Positions 8,430 through 17,364 are shown, numbered from the stretch's first letter. The stretch: 53,602 nucleotides of DNA from Coprenecus sp964640305 (GCA_964640305.1 CAZXFF010000009.1:1-53602); one strand, 5' to 3'. Program-made: numbers and translations. The notes: generated by a model not told the origin, from the letters alone.

Positions 8430-8582
8430 ATGAAACGCACATTCCAACCGTCACAGCGCAAACGTCGTAACAAACATGGTTTCCGTGAACGTATGTCCAC
8501 ACCCAACGGACGCCGTGTATTGGCAGCGCGTCGCCGTCATGGCCGTAAGAAATTGACAGTATCATCCGAGGATCTTTACTAG
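8430..8582 (+). CDS. rpmH: Large ribosomal subunit protein bL34
   Basis: A 50-residue basic protein beginning MKRTFQPSQRKRRNKHGF and containing MSTPNGRRVLAARRRHGRKK, the diagnostic bL34 sequence. It binds 23S rRNA in the large subunit. The gene lies between rsmG and the PASTA gene, has its own promoter in rsmG and is followed by an intrinsic terminator, so it forms a single-gene transcript. It is not next to rnpA or dnaA, unlike the arrangement in many other phyla. Codon use is restricted (CGT/CGC arginines), as expected for a highly expressed gene. Confidence 0.98.
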   Translation: MKRTFQPSQRKRRNKHGFRERMSTPNGRRVLAARRRHGRKKLTVSSEDLY

Positions 8583-8607
8583 TATCCCCGTAAGTCAATA
8601 GAAATAA

Positions 8608-8635
8608 AGGTTGTCCTTCCGGGCGACCTTTTTTT
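8608..8635 (+). terminator. Intrinsic terminator of rpmH
   Basis: AGGTTGTC (8608-8615) pairs with GGCGACCT (8622-8629) around a CTTCCG loop and is followed by seven Ts. Confidence 0.85.
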
Positions 8636-8645
8636 ATAAAAAGCG

Positions 8646-8653
8646 TATCTTTG
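8646..8653 (+). promoter_or_regulatory. Candidate -7 element for the PASTA-rluD operon
   Basis: TATCTTTG is an exact -7 match 26 bp before the PASTA start codon. The -33 position falls in the rpmH terminator stem and has no clear TTTG. Confidence 0.5.
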
Positions 8654-8679
8654 TAAACTGTTGTATCACGAATATAGAA

Positions 8680-9501
8680 ATGAAGATTTTCAAAAAACCG
8701 TTCAGGGAATCACTCTCGCAGAATATTCTGCTTATTGCCGGAATCCTGGTTGCAGGCTATGCACTTATGATGCTTATCCTTAACGTAGCCACCAGGCACA
8801 GTCAGGAACTCTCAGTACCGGATTTTTCCGGAATGAATATGGAAGCTGCAACGGCGCTTGCAGCCGAGAGGGATATCCGTATAGAAGTTACGGATTCTGT
8901 CTACATACGGGGCATGGACAGAGGTGTGATTTCCAGACAGAACCCGGCTCCGGGCAGCAAAGTAAAGAAAGGCAGACGCATCCTCCTGGTCATAAACTCC
9001 ATAGTACCACGCCAGTCGGAAGTACCCTCCGTAATCGGATACTCCCTCAGGCAAGCCAAAACAGAACTTATAGCCAGCGGATTAAGTGTGGGGAAACTTA
9101 TATATGTAGAAGACATGGCGACAAACAACGTCCTGGCCCAACAATACAACGGAAAGGACATCGAACCTGGCACCAGACTTGACAGTGACAGCAAGATTGA
9201 CCTCGTACTTGGAATGAATCCGTTGCATAGCGAAACATACATCCCGAACGTCATAGGATACAAATACCTCTTCGCAAAGGAAATAATCCACGACAACTCC
9301 CTTAACATCTACAGAACGGAGTTCGACAATACCGTAGGGACATATTCCGACTCCCTTGAAGCGATGGTATACAGCCAATATCCTGCCCCTTCCGATTCCA
9401 TACCTGTCAGGATGGGATCCGCTGTCACACTCTACCTGTCAAAAGACCAGTCCAGAATACCTGTAACCGATTCTTTACTCAACAACGCAGATGGAGAATA
9501 A
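8680..9501 (+). CDS. Membrane-anchored PASTA-domain protein
   Basis: A 273-residue protein with a short basic cytoplasmic tail, one membrane helix (about 16-38, NILLIAGILVAGYALMMLIL) and three PASTA repeats in the periplasm (about 44-108, 112-180 and 185-257). Each has the pattern VPxxxGxxxxxA followed by QxPxPGxxV, such as VPSVIGYSLRQAKTELIASG. PASTA domains bind peptidoglycan stem peptides or muropeptides in Ser/Thr kinases and class A/B PBPs, but here there is no kinase or transpeptidase domain. The start at 8680 matches the predicted transcript; it overlaps rluD by 11 bp. It may be a cell-wall sensor or adaptor; the role is inferred. Confidence 0.85.
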   Translation: MKIFKKPFRESLSQNILLIAGILVAGYALMMLILNVATRHSQELSVPDFSGMNMEAATALAAERDIRIEVTDSVYIRGMDRGVISRQNPAPGSKVKKGRRILLVINSIVPRQSEVPSVIGYSLRQAKTELIASGLSVGKLIYVEDMATNNVLAQQYNGKDIEPGTRLDSDSKIDLVLGMNPLHSETYIPNVIGYKYLFAKEIIHDNSLNIYRTEFDNTVGTYSDSLEAMVYSQYPAPSDSIPVRMGSAVTLYLSKDQSRIPVTDSLLNNADGE

Positions 9502-10594
9502 CGGTATCCGCAACACGGTTCCAGCAGAATGGACAGACGAGGATCCTGATTGGACAACCGATCAGGAAGACACGGACGAAGGTGAAGAACAGGGAATGTT
9601 CGAGCATTTCAGCTTCACCGTCGACAAGGGACAAAGCCTGTTGCGCATGGACAAATACATTACAGCCCATACCGAAGGGATTTCCCGCCACAGGATACAG
9701 CTTGCAATCGATGCCGGGTTTGTAAAGGTCAACGGCAATACCGCCAAGGCGAACTATAAGGTCAAGCCTCTTGACGAGATAAAGATATACCTTCCGTACA
9801 GAAGGAGAGGTCTTGAAATCCTGCCGGAGAAAATGGATCTGGACATCAGGTACGAAGACGAAGATGTACTCGTCATCAACAAACCTGCCGGTCTTGTAGT
9901 ACATCCAGGCTGCGGGCATTTCACCGGCACCCTGCTCAACGGATTGGCATGGTATCTGGGCAAGACACAAGGACCGGATGCTGAAGACGACAGAATGGGC
10001 ATCCTTGTACACCGCATAGACAAGGACACTTCAGGCACACTTCTGATTGCCAAAAACGATGATGCACAGGCCTGTCTTGCCAGGCAGTTCTTTGTCCATT
10101 CGACCGAAAGGGTATATACCGCCATTGTCTGGGGAGATATGGAGAACGATGAAGGGACCATTACAGGGAACATCGGCAGAGACCCCAACGACAGGCTCAG
10201 ATTCAAGGTATATGAAGACGGCAGTGCAGGAAAACATGCGGTAACACATTACAAGGTAATAGAGAGGCTTGGATATGTAACAGTCGTGGAATGCCGCCTG
10301 GAAACCGGCAGGACACACCAGATAAGGGTCCACATGAACCACATAGGCCATCCGCTGTTCAACGATGCAAGATACGGAGGAGACAGGATTCTTAAAGGGA
10401 CACTCTACTCCAAATACCGCCAGTTCATAGACAATTGCTTTGAAGTACTTCCACGGCAGGCACTTCATGCCGGCACAATCGGTTTCATCCACCCGAGGAC
10501 AAAGGAAAAGATTGTAGTGAGCAGCGAAATACCGGATGACATGACTGCTCTCATAGAACGTTTCCGCAATTTCGTGAAAAGCCGCAGACAGTAG
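9491..10594 (+). CDS. rluD: RluA/RluD-family 23S rRNA pseudouridine synthase
   Basis: A 367-residue enzyme with an acidic N-terminal extension of about 35 residues, an S4 RNA-binding domain (about 45-105: LRMDKYITAH through AGFVKVNG) and a pseudouridine synthase domain. The catalytic aspartate is in HRIDKDTSG. GRTHQIRVHMNHIGHPLFND is the conserved substrate-cleft segment. RluD-type enzymes isomerise uridines in helix 69 of 23S rRNA. The gene overlaps the upstream PASTA gene and ends 3 bp from the convergent beta-barrel gene. RluD rather than RluC/RluB assignment rests on the S4 domain and overall length. Confidence 0.9.
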   Translation: MENNGIRNTVPAEWTDEDPDWTTDQEDTDEGEEQGMFEHFSFTVDKGQSLLRMDKYITAHTEGISRHRIQLAIDAGFVKVNGNTAKANYKVKPLDEIKIYLPYRRRGLEILPEKMDLDIRYEDEDVLVINKPAGLVVHPGCGHFTGTLLNGLAWYLGKTQGPDAEDDRMGILVHRIDKDTSGTLLIAKNDDAQACLARQFFVHSTERVYTAIVWGDMENDEGTITGNIGRDPNDRLRFKVYEDGSAGKHAVTHYKVIERLGYVTVVECRLETGRTHQIRVHMNHIGHPLFNDARYGGDRILKGTLYSKYRQFIDNCFEVLPRQALHAGTIGFIHPRTKEKIVVSSEIPDDMTALIERFRNFVKSRRQ

Positions 10595-10597
10595 ACA

Positions 10598-13399
10598 CTA
10601 CCTGTGAGGAGGTCTTCCTCCACCCCTTCTCCCTCCTCTCATCGCATCATTGTTGCCAAAACGGTAAACAAGACTTACCATGAAATACTGCCCGAGGGTA
10701 TTGTTGTAAACATCCTCGATATAGTTGTCTGTAGTCGTCCTGTAATTGTTTTTGCTCTGGTTCAGAATATCATAGACCTTGAAGCGGAGGGTCATCTTCT
10801 TTTTCAGAAGCAACTGCGATATTTCCGCATTCCATGTCAGTGTCGGCTCCCCGTATCCTGCCTCATATCCGATATAATAACGGTAATTGGCATCTGTGCG
10901 GAGTTCCATGCCCCAAGGCATAGTCCATATCACGTCTGCGAAGACAGAGTTAGTCCATGTATTGCTTCTGGCTTGTGTGGCAATCTGATACCATGCCTTA
11001 TTGAAATTAGCACGCCCGCCGAGCCTGGCTTCGATATTTTCCTTACGATACACGAATGTCAGGTTTTCAGACACAGTGAGGGAAGTTGTCCTGTTGCTTA
11101 CAAGACTGTCCATGGCATCTTCAAGCGTCGTAGCCGTTGTACTTTGCCCGGTAAATGAGACTCCGCTTGAAACGGAAGAACGTGTATGGGACATCAGAGA
11201 GAAACCGCTCTTTCCGAACTGCAGGTTCATCATGAACATCACATTTCCGCTGAGAGTAGGAGCCGTGGAGTTGACCGGAGCGGAATACTGGACCCCGGAA
11301 GCATCGTACCAGTTCGCATTGATTATATCATCCTTGACATATGATGCTCCGCCTCTAAGCGAAAATGTAGAAAAGGATTCCATATCAGTATACCTGTAAT
11401 CGATATTCATATCGTGTCTGAACTCTGGGCGAAGAGAGGTGTTTCCCAAGGAGACATAAAGAGGATTCGAGTTGTCCGGGATAGGCATAAGCTGGTTTAT
11501 GGTAGGCTCGGAACTGCGGCCATTATAGTTTATCCTCAGACTCTCGCTCTTTGAGAAACGGTAGTCGAACCGGGCTGAAGGTGCAAAGTTCCAGACGGTA
11601 TAGGTCGTATCCCGTGATGCCCCTAGCGATGCTTTCGTACTGGTCGTAGAAGGCTGTGCATTGAAGCCTACCTGCAGATTGTACTTCTTCTCCTGCTTCA
11701 TGAGAGTCAACTGCATCCTGTGATTGAGGTAAGAATTGTTGACTATACTCGAATAATCCACATTCGGATCAGTCTCACCTTCATCATATGTAAGCTTTTC
11801 CGATTCTGTCTTTTTCCAGTTCACGCGGTACGAACCCAAAAGGAAAAAATTCTTGCCCAAAGGTTCCGTGTATGTCATGTCAGCAGCCACTGAATACGAA
11901 TTGTCTTTTTGGTCATAATGCTGGTCAACCAATGCAGCATCGGTCATGATACCGTCCATATAGGAGTTTGTAAGTGAACGGTTTATCCCATTGAAATCGC
12001 TGCTTGAAATATTGTAATCCACATTGAGGGAGAATGTCCGCCCAGTCTTTTGTCCCACTTTCTGCCTCAACAGTATCCTTCCGCCCGTTTTCCATGAAGT
12101 CCCGTCGGATCTGGACTCACTCATACCGTCATTTATCTTGCCGGAAACCGAATTGTCCGTAGAAAACTCCCGCTGTTCCTGATAGGAACTGCGCCCGTAG
12201 TTGAAACTGGGCCGGAAAAGCAGGGAGGTCTTATCCGAAAACTTGTAATCGAACTCAATCCCTCCACGATGCCCGTCACTGAAATAATGGCTGGTCTGCA
12301 AGTTGTTGCTGAATAGAGAAGAGCCGTCATTCATGAAAGTGGTCCTCGCACTGCTTTCTTCCACATCCTTTGTTGAACCGTTGTACATGTAATTACCCCC
12401 CAGTTCCCTATTCCTGTCTCCTTTTATGTTCATATTGGCATTTATCCCAGCCATCCAGGAAGTTGTTATCCCGCCTGAACCGCCTCCCATTCCGCGCATC
12501 CCGCCACCCATTCCGCTCATCATATCACTGAAGCCGCGGTTGTTTGTATTGTTCCCGTTAAGGATAATGCTGATCTGGTTGTCCGTTGTAAAACGTCCGA
12601 GGATTCCGGAAGCCTGATATCTGGCATCGTGAGTGGAACTTGCGAGATCATGTCCGCCTCCGGCCGAGACATTGCCGAACCACGACTCGAGGAGTCCAGG
12701 CTTGACCTGCAGGTCTATCACTTTCTGCTCGTTTCCGTCATCGATACCGGTAAACTCTGCCTGATCGGATTTCTTGTCCACTACTTTTACTTTCTGGATA
12801 ATGTTCGCAGGTATGTTTTTGGATGCAAGTGACGGATCATCCATGAAAAACTCTTTACCGTCTATCATTATCTTGGTAATGGTCTCCCCGTTGGCAGTGA
12901 TATTTCCATCGCTGTCAACCTCTATTCCCGGCAGCTTCTTCAAGAGATCCTCAAGCATGTCATTGTCTGTCGTCTTGAATGAGGATGCGGTATATTCTAT
13001 CGTATCCTGTTTGGCAACTATAGGGTTTCCGACTGCAGAGACCACAGCAGCCTCAAGCATTTCAATATCCTCATGCATCAGAATCTCTCCGACATTGACC
13101 TTAGCACCCTTCACCTCGATTTTCCTGGTCACACGGGTATAGCCCATCATTTCAGCTACCAGATAATAAGTACCATCAGGAACTCCTGTAACAATGCCGA
13201 CTCCCTTATCATTGGCCATTGCATAATAGGCTCTTTTGGTAGTACCGTCTTTGGACACATAAACCGTTGCATACGAAACCGGCTCTCGTGTCAAAGAGTC
13301 CTTAAGTGTTACCTGTACTGTGCATTTCTGCTGAGCATCCAGTCCCAATAGCGATATCAGGGACAGAAAAACGATTGAAAATAAAAACTTGCGGGTCAT
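10598..13399 (-). CDS. Outer-membrane beta-barrel protein with CarboxypepD_reg-like domain (TonB-receptor-like)
   Basis: A 933-residue outer-membrane protein. It has a signal peptide (1-22), an N-terminal carboxypeptidase-regulatory-like beta-sandwich (about 25-110), a plug-like domain (about 120-240, including LLKKLPGIEVDSDGNI and MIDGKEFFMDDPS), then a long beta-barrel of alternating aromatic strands. A Gly/Met-rich insert (GMGGGMRGMGGGSGG) lies near residue 300, and after the last strand (VSLVYRFG) there is a Gly/Arg-rich tail. It belongs to the Bacteroidota OMP_b-brl_3 type group; no SusD partner is adjacent, so it is not an obvious glycan-uptake pair. No TonB box can be named with confidence. 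Ligand unknown. Confidence 0.85.
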   Translation of the reverse strand: MTRKFLFSIVFLSLISLLGLDAQQKCTVQVTLKDSLTREPVSYATVYVSKDGTTKRAYYAMANDKGVGIVTGVPDGTYYLVAEMMGYTRVTRKIEVKGAKVNVGEILMHEDIEMLEAAVVSAVGNPIVAKQDTIEYTASSFKTTDNDMLEDLLKKLPGIEVDSDGNITANGETITKIMIDGKEFFMDDPSLASKNIPANIIQKVKVVDKKSDQAEFTGIDDGNEQKVIDLQVKPGLLESWFGNVSAGGGHDLASSTHDARYQASGILGRFTTDNQISIILNGNNTNNRGFSDMMSGMGGGMRGMGGGSGGITTSWMAGINANMNIKGDRNRELGGNYMYNGSTKDVEESSARTTFMNDGSSLFSNNLQTSHYFSDGHRGGIEFDYKFSDKTSLLFRPSFNYGRSSYQEQREFSTDNSVSGKINDGMSESRSDGTSWKTGGRILLRQKVGQKTGRTFSLNVDYNISSSDFNGINRSLTNSYMDGIMTDAALVDQHYDQKDNSYSVAADMTYTEPLGKNFFLLGSYRVNWKKTESEKLTYDEGETDPNVDYSSIVNNSYLNHRMQLTLMKQEKKYNLQVGFNAQPSTTSTKASLGASRDTTYTVWNFAPSARFDYRFSKSESLRINYNGRSSEPTINQLMPIPDNSNPLYVSLGNTSLRPEFRHDMNIDYRYTDMESFSTFSLRGGASYVKDDIINANWYDASGVQYSAPVNSTAPTLSGNVMFMMNLQFGKSGFSLMSHTRSSVSSGVSFTGQSTTATTLEDAMDSLVSNRTTSLTVSENLTFVYRKENIEARLGGRANFNKAWYQIATQARSNTWTNSVFADVIWTMPWGMELRTDANYRYYIGYEAGYGEPTLTWNAEISQLLLKKKMTLRFKVYDILNQSKNNYRTTTDNYIEDVYNNTLGQYFMVSLVYRFGNNDAMRGGRRGGGRPPHR

Positions 13400-13461
13400 C
13401 TTGACTAAATAATTCGTGCTTTTGACACAGGAACCGCAAAATGGTTTAATCGCTTCCGGAA

Positions 13462-14019
13462 TTATTTTATCCTCTCGGGATGTGCCTTTATGAATTTTGC
13501 CCAGTCAGTGGAAGTTTCCAGATCTGCGAGAGGATTCACAAGCTGGTAAAAATGACATAGCGCGATTGCGAGTGCATCTGTCGCATCCAGATGCTCCGGC
13601 TTTATATCCGTCCGTAAAGTTCTGGAAACAATGAGGGATACCTGTTCCTTGGAAGCATTGCCCTGCCCCGTTACTGCCATCTTCACTTTCCTGGGGGCAT
13701 ATTCGTAAATCGGAATGTCATTTGCTATTGCTGCAGCTATCGCAGCTCCCTGCGCCCTGCCCAGCTTCAGCATAACCTGAGGATTCTTGCCGTAGAAAGG
13801 AGCTTCTACAGCCAGATCATCCGGGTCATAGCGCCTTATCAGTGCATTGACTTCCGTAAAAATTGTATTGAGTTTCGCAAAATGGTCTTTCTCTTTACGC
13901 AAGTCTAACACCCCCATATCCACATAGTGAACGGACCTTCCGTCAATCAAAATGACCCCGAAACCCATAAGCATGGTTCCGGGGTCTATTCCCAGTATGA
14001 CTCTCTGGCCTTTCCCCAT
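13462..14019 (-). CDS. ruvC: Crossover junction endodeoxyribonuclease RuvC
   Basis: A 185-residue Holliday-junction resolvase. The acidic catalytic residues are visible as D12 (LGIDPGT), the Glu of LAVEAPFYG (near residue 70) and the Asp residues of HLDATDALAIALCHF near the C-terminus. It cuts four-way junctions symmetrically together with RuvAB during recombination. The gene begins 10 bp after the serS stop, so the two form an operon from the serS promoter. Length and motif order are normal. No ruvA or ruvB nearby. Confidence 0.96.
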   Translation of the reverse strand: MGKGQRVILGIDPGTMLMGFGVILIDGRSVHYVDMGVLDLRKEKDHFAKLNTIFTEVNALIRRYDPDDLAVEAPFYGKNPQVMLKLGRAQGAAIAAAIANDIPIYEYAPRKVKMAVTGQGNASKEQVSLIVSRTLRTDIKPEHLDATDALAIALCHFYQLVNPLADLETSTDWAKFIKAHPERIK

Positions 14020-14029
14020 CCTTTCCAGC

Positions 14030-15301
14030 CTAGTCTATCCTGACAAACTTGGTATACTCCTGAAGCACCTTGGGGATCTTTATACCGTCCGGAGTCTGAT
14101 TGTTCTCAAGCAATGCGGCCACGATACGGGGCAGTGCAAGCGAACTTCCGTTCAGGGTATGGGCCAGATGGATATTTCCGTCCGAATCCTTGTAGCGGAG
14201 TTTGAGCCTGTTGGCCTGATATGACTCGAAATTGGAAACAGAACTTACTTCCAGCCATCTGCCCTGGGCTGCGGAATATACCTCGAAGTCATAGGTGATT
14301 GCAGAAGTGAAGCTCATGTCGCCGCCGCATAGGCGTACTATCCTGTAAGGAAGTTCAAGCGAGCTGACCAGTCTCTCCACATGAAGCACCATATTGTCAA
14401 GAGCCTTCTCGGAAGCTTCAGGCAAAGTCAACTGCACTATTTCCACCTTGTCGAACTGGTGCAGTCTGTTAAGTCCCCTCACATCTTTTCCGTAAGAGCC
14501 GGCCTCGCGTCTGAAGCAAGGAGTATATGCTGTCATCTTTATCGGGAAATCCGACGGCTGGAGGATACAGTCCCGGTAAATATTGGTTACAGGGACTTCC
14601 GCTGTAGGAACCAGATAGAAGCGGTCAAGCGGGACACTGTACATCTGGCCTTCCTTGTCAGGAAGCTGCCCGGTTCCGAATCCGGATGCTTCGTTTACCA
14701 TAATCGGAGGCTCGATTTCCTGGTATCCGGCTTTTGTGTTGAAATCGAGGAAGTACTGGATCAGTGCCCTCTGCAGCTTTGCTCCCTTGCCTTTATATAC
14801 GGGGAAGCCCGCTCCTGTCAGCTTGACTCCCAGGTCGAAGTCTATGATGTCATATTTGGAAGCAAGTTCCCAATGAGGAAGCGCACCGTCGGCAAGTTCC
14901 GGAGTTTCACCCCCCATACGCACCACCACATTGTCGTCTGCATTTTTCCCTTTCGGGACAATGGCTGCCGGAAGATTCGGCAGGAGAACCAGAAGGTCAT
15001 TCTGTTTTTTCTGGCACTCTTCCATCTTTACCTCCAGTTCCCTGGAGTGCTCTTTCATGGCTGCCACTTCCTTCTTGGCTGCTTCGGCCTCTTCCTTGGC
15101 ACCCTGCTGCATGTACTTGCCGATTTCCTTTGATTTTATTTTCTGGGAAGCCAGAGACGAGTCGAGCTCTGTCTGATACGCCCTTCTCAGCCTGTCCTGC
15201 TCCAATATGCCGTTTACGATTTCAGCAGCGTCGAAATTCTTTACTGCAAGCCTTTCGACCACAAATTCGGGATTTTCCCTCAAAAGCTTTAATGTCAACA
15301 T
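14030..15301 (-). CDS. serS: Seryl-tRNA synthetase
   Basis: A 423-residue class II aminoacyl-tRNA synthetase that charges tRNA-Ser and tRNA-Sec. The N-terminal antiparallel coiled coil (about 30-110, rich in K/E: YMQQGAKEEAEAAKKEVA) recognises the long variable arm of tRNA-Ser. The catalytic core shows class II motif 2 (PCFRREAGSYGKDVRGLNR) and motif 3 (NGSSLALPRIVAALLE). Length is normal. It is the first gene of a serS-ruvC operon, with a clear promoter whose -33 element overlaps the end of the upstream glycosyltransferase gene. Confidence 0.97.
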   Translation of the reverse strand: MLTLKLLRENPEFVVERLAVKNFDAAEIVNGILEQDRLRRAYQTELDSSLASQKIKSKEIGKYMQQGAKEEAEAAKKEVAAMKEHSRELEVKMEECQKKQNDLLVLLPNLPAAIVPKGKNADDNVVVRMGGETPELADGALPHWELASKYDIIDFDLGVKLTGAGFPVYKGKGAKLQRALIQYFLDFNTKAGYQEIEPPIMVNEASGFGTGQLPDKEGQMYSVPLDRFYLVPTAEVPVTNIYRDCILQPSDFPIKMTAYTPCFRREAGSYGKDVRGLNRLHQFDKVEIVQLTLPEASEKALDNMVLHVERLVSSLELPYRIVRLCGGDMSFTSAITYDFEVYSAAQGRWLEVSSVSNFESYQANRLKLRYKDSDGNIHLAHTLNGSSLALPRIVAALLENNQTPDGIKIPKVLQEYTKFVRID

Positions 15302-15336
15302 AACTAAACCTGTTATAACCTTCTTTCAACAATCTG

Positions 15337-15369
15337 CAAATTTATGAAAATAAGTGGAAAGAATTCAAA
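15337..15369 (-). promoter_or_regulatory. Promoter of serS-ruvC
   Basis: On the minus strand TTTG (15369-15366) and TAAATTTG (15344-15337) are separated by 21 bp. The -33 element overlaps the stop codon of the glycosyltransferase gene. Confidence 0.7.
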
Positions 15370-16317
15370 TAATTTTCTGGAATATCCCCTTCCTGACCAT
15401 GTAGCGGATTATCCTGGCCTTAAGCGATAAACGGGTCCCGTCCGGAACAAGGCCGACACCCGCCATTATCCCTTCCATTCCAGAGCGTTCTTCCAGGGTA
15501 GAACAACTCTTCCGCATCCTGTTGATTTTCCTGAGCAACGACTCTGCTGCCTTGCGGGAAACGGCAGGCATTTCAGATTCAGTGAACATTCCGGAATTGC
15601 GTATAAATTCCAGCCTCATCATATCCGATACTGCGAAATCGTGATTCCGCTTGAAACTTCCGGATCTGCAGATCTTACCACGGTACTGGTGATAAAGATA
15701 GAATGTCCTGTTTATATACCCGCAGGCCTTTGCTGCCGCCGCATATCTGAATGTAGTAATACGGTCCTCAAAATGCATTCCTACGGGAAAAGGGACCGAC
15801 ACCGCTATTTCCCTGCGGACAAGCAGAACACAGGCGCTCTGGGGGATGGTCTCGGTAAGATTCAGAGCCGTCATTTCCTTCGGTGATACCAGGTGTACCT
15901 TCCCGTCCTCGCAGAACCCGTATTTCTTCCTGCCTGAAGGATAATCCCTAAGGTAGTTGCATACGGCCAGGTCCAGGCCATGCTCAGATACCATTCCGTA
16001 AAGGGCCTCATACATTTCCGGCAGTATTTCGTCATCACTGTCCATAAAGCCCACAAAACCGGACGTGGCAGCCTTTATACCTTCATTCCTGGCAAGGGAG
16101 AGGTCTCCCCTATCCAGGTGCAGGACTTTTATCCTGGGATCCTTTGCGGCAATATCCATGCATCTTTCCAAAGAATCATCTGAGGAAGCATTTTCAACCA
16201 NNNNNNNNNNAGAATAATCTCGATATCCGACAATGACTGGTTCTGCAAAGAGGCCACAGCCTGCTCCACATACACCCCGGTATTATGTACCGGCACTATA
16301 ACGCTTATCTTTGCCAT
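15365..16317 (-). CDS. Family 2 glycosyltransferase, interrupted by an assembly gap
   Basis: A GT-A fold glycosyltransferase. The N-terminal MAKISVIVPVHNTGVYVEQA nucleotide-sugar strand is separated from the rest by ten Ns at 16201-16210, after which the frame appears shifted. Joining the two sides with no Ns and a one-base overlap restores the family motif IEIILVENASSDDSL and a single 313-residue frame, so the gene is almost certainly intact. Other motifs are SLARNEGIKAATSGFVGFMDSDDE (DxD-like metal site) and FEDRITTFRYAAAAKA. It transfers a sugar from an activated donor to an unknown acceptor, probably a surface polysaccharide. It is divergent from a second GT2 gene. Confidence 0.85.
16201..16210. 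other. Assembly gap (10 N)
   Basis: Ten undetermined bases inside the GT2 coding sequence. The reading frame on both sides is consistent with contig ends that actually overlap by one base, so the true gap length is probably zero. Confidence 0.95.
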
Positions 16318-16346
16318 AACTGCTGAAATGACCGGAATTTACGCAC

Positions 16347-16354
16347 CAAAGATA
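16347..16354 (-). promoter_or_regulatory. Candidate -7 element for the minus-strand GT2 gene
   Basis: TATCTTTG on the minus strand, an exact -7 match 29 bp before the start codon. The -33 region is AT-rich without a clear TTTG. Confidence 0.45.
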
Positions 16355-16373
16355 ATTATTATCGCTAAACTTA

Positions 16374-16381
16374 TATATTTG
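16374..16381 (+). promoter_or_regulatory. Candidate -7 element for the plus-strand GT2 gene
   Basis: TATATTTG, an exact -7 match 28 bp before the ATG at 16410. The two glycosyltransferase promoters are back to back, so they may compete or be co-regulated. Confidence 0.45.
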
Positions 16382-16409
16382 CCTGCTGAAAAAGAAAATT
16401 TTCCAATGT

Positions 16410-17315
16410 ATGACCGAGCCTCTCATATCAGTAATAATCCCTGTTTACAATAGCGAAACCTTTCTGGACGAATGTCTCTCCAGTATCGCCGGACAGCGCA
16501 ACCGCAATTTCGAAGCCATTATGGTAAATGACGGGAGCACTGACAGCTCTGCAGACATCTGCCGCAGGTACGCAGAAGAGGATTCCAGATTTATACTTAT
16601 AGAGAAAGAAAACGGAGGTGTCAGTTCTGCACGGAATGCCGGACTGGAAGCAGCAAAGGGAAGATACATACTCTTTGCTGACTCGGACGATTACATGTCC
16701 GAAGACTACCTTTCGCTTAACGGTGAGGAAATGAAGTACGACATCATACAGAAATCCTTTACTGAAGTATTCCATGACGGAACAAGCAGACCGCATTGTA
16801 TACGCAGGGAGATATCCATATTCTCCAGGGAAGACATTTTCCGCACATTCGCTGCCAAAAAGACAAATGCCATCTGGAACAAGATATTCTCTTCCGGAGT
16901 CATAGGCAGCTGCCGGTTTGACGAGACCCTGCATATAGGAGAAGACCTGATATTCTTCATTACGATCATGCAGAATGCAGAATCCTACAGGTTTTCTGCA
17001 ACCGGACAGTATTTTTACAGAATACATGCTGCATCGGCAATGCAGAAGATGGAAACCGACGTCTCCAGAGTTATCGATTCGAATCTTAGCCTTGCCCGCC
17101 ACATAGCATCTGCATCCGTCACTCCAGGCTTAGGAGAAACCCTGGTTGCCAGAATAATACTGCTGCCTTTATTCAGAAAACGCAAGCAGTTCTCAGCTGA
17201 ACAGAGAAAGAAATACTTTGCTCTTTCAAGCGGAATAAAGGCAAGCCGCCTGAAATACCTGCCCCTTGGAACAAAACTCAAGTTTCTGGCCAGAAGACTC
17301 CTCATTCATCCATAA
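16410..17315 (+). CDS. Family 2 glycosyltransferase
   Basis: A 301-residue GT-A glycosyltransferase with N-terminal MTEPLISVIIPVYNSETFLD, the IMVNDGSTDSSADIC donor-binding segment (about 36-50), GGVSSARNAGLEAAKGRYI and the DxD-like LFADSDDYMSEDY (about 91-103). The middle part has IWNKIFSSGVIGSCRFDETLHIGEDLIF, a pattern shared with capsule and exopolysaccharide transferases. No membrane segment is seen. It is divergent from a similar glycosyltransferase but no other polysaccharide gene is adjacent; the sugar and acceptor are unknown. It ends 80 bp before the convergent rpmA. Confidence 0.88.
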   Translation: MTEPLISVIIPVYNSETFLDECLSSIAGQRNRNFEAIMVNDGSTDSSADICRRYAEEDSRFILIEKENGGVSSARNAGLEAAKGRYILFADSDDYMSEDYLSLNGEEMKYDIIQKSFTEVFHDGTSRPHCIRREISIFSREDIFRTFAAKKTNAIWNKIFSSGVIGSCRFDETLHIGEDLIFFITIMQNAESYRFSATGQYFYRIHAASAMQKMETDVSRVIDSNLSLARHIASASVTPGLGETLVARIILLPLFRKRKQFSAEQRKKYFALSSGIKASRLKYLPLGTKLKFLARRLLIHP

Positions 17316-17331
17316 CGGCACGTATGAACGC

Positions 17332-17364
17332 AAAAAAGCCGGCAGGAAAGATTTCCCGCCGGCC
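17332..17364 (-). terminator. Intrinsic terminator of rplU-rpmA
   Basis: GCCGGC (17338-17343) pairs with GCCGGC (17358-17363) and GGAAA with TTTCC inside, around a two-base loop. On the minus strand it is followed by TTTTTT. Confidence 0.88.

Noticed and set aside
14381..15133. A 250-codon plus-strand open frame.
   Set aside because: Entirely antisense to serS, with no domain and no promoter.
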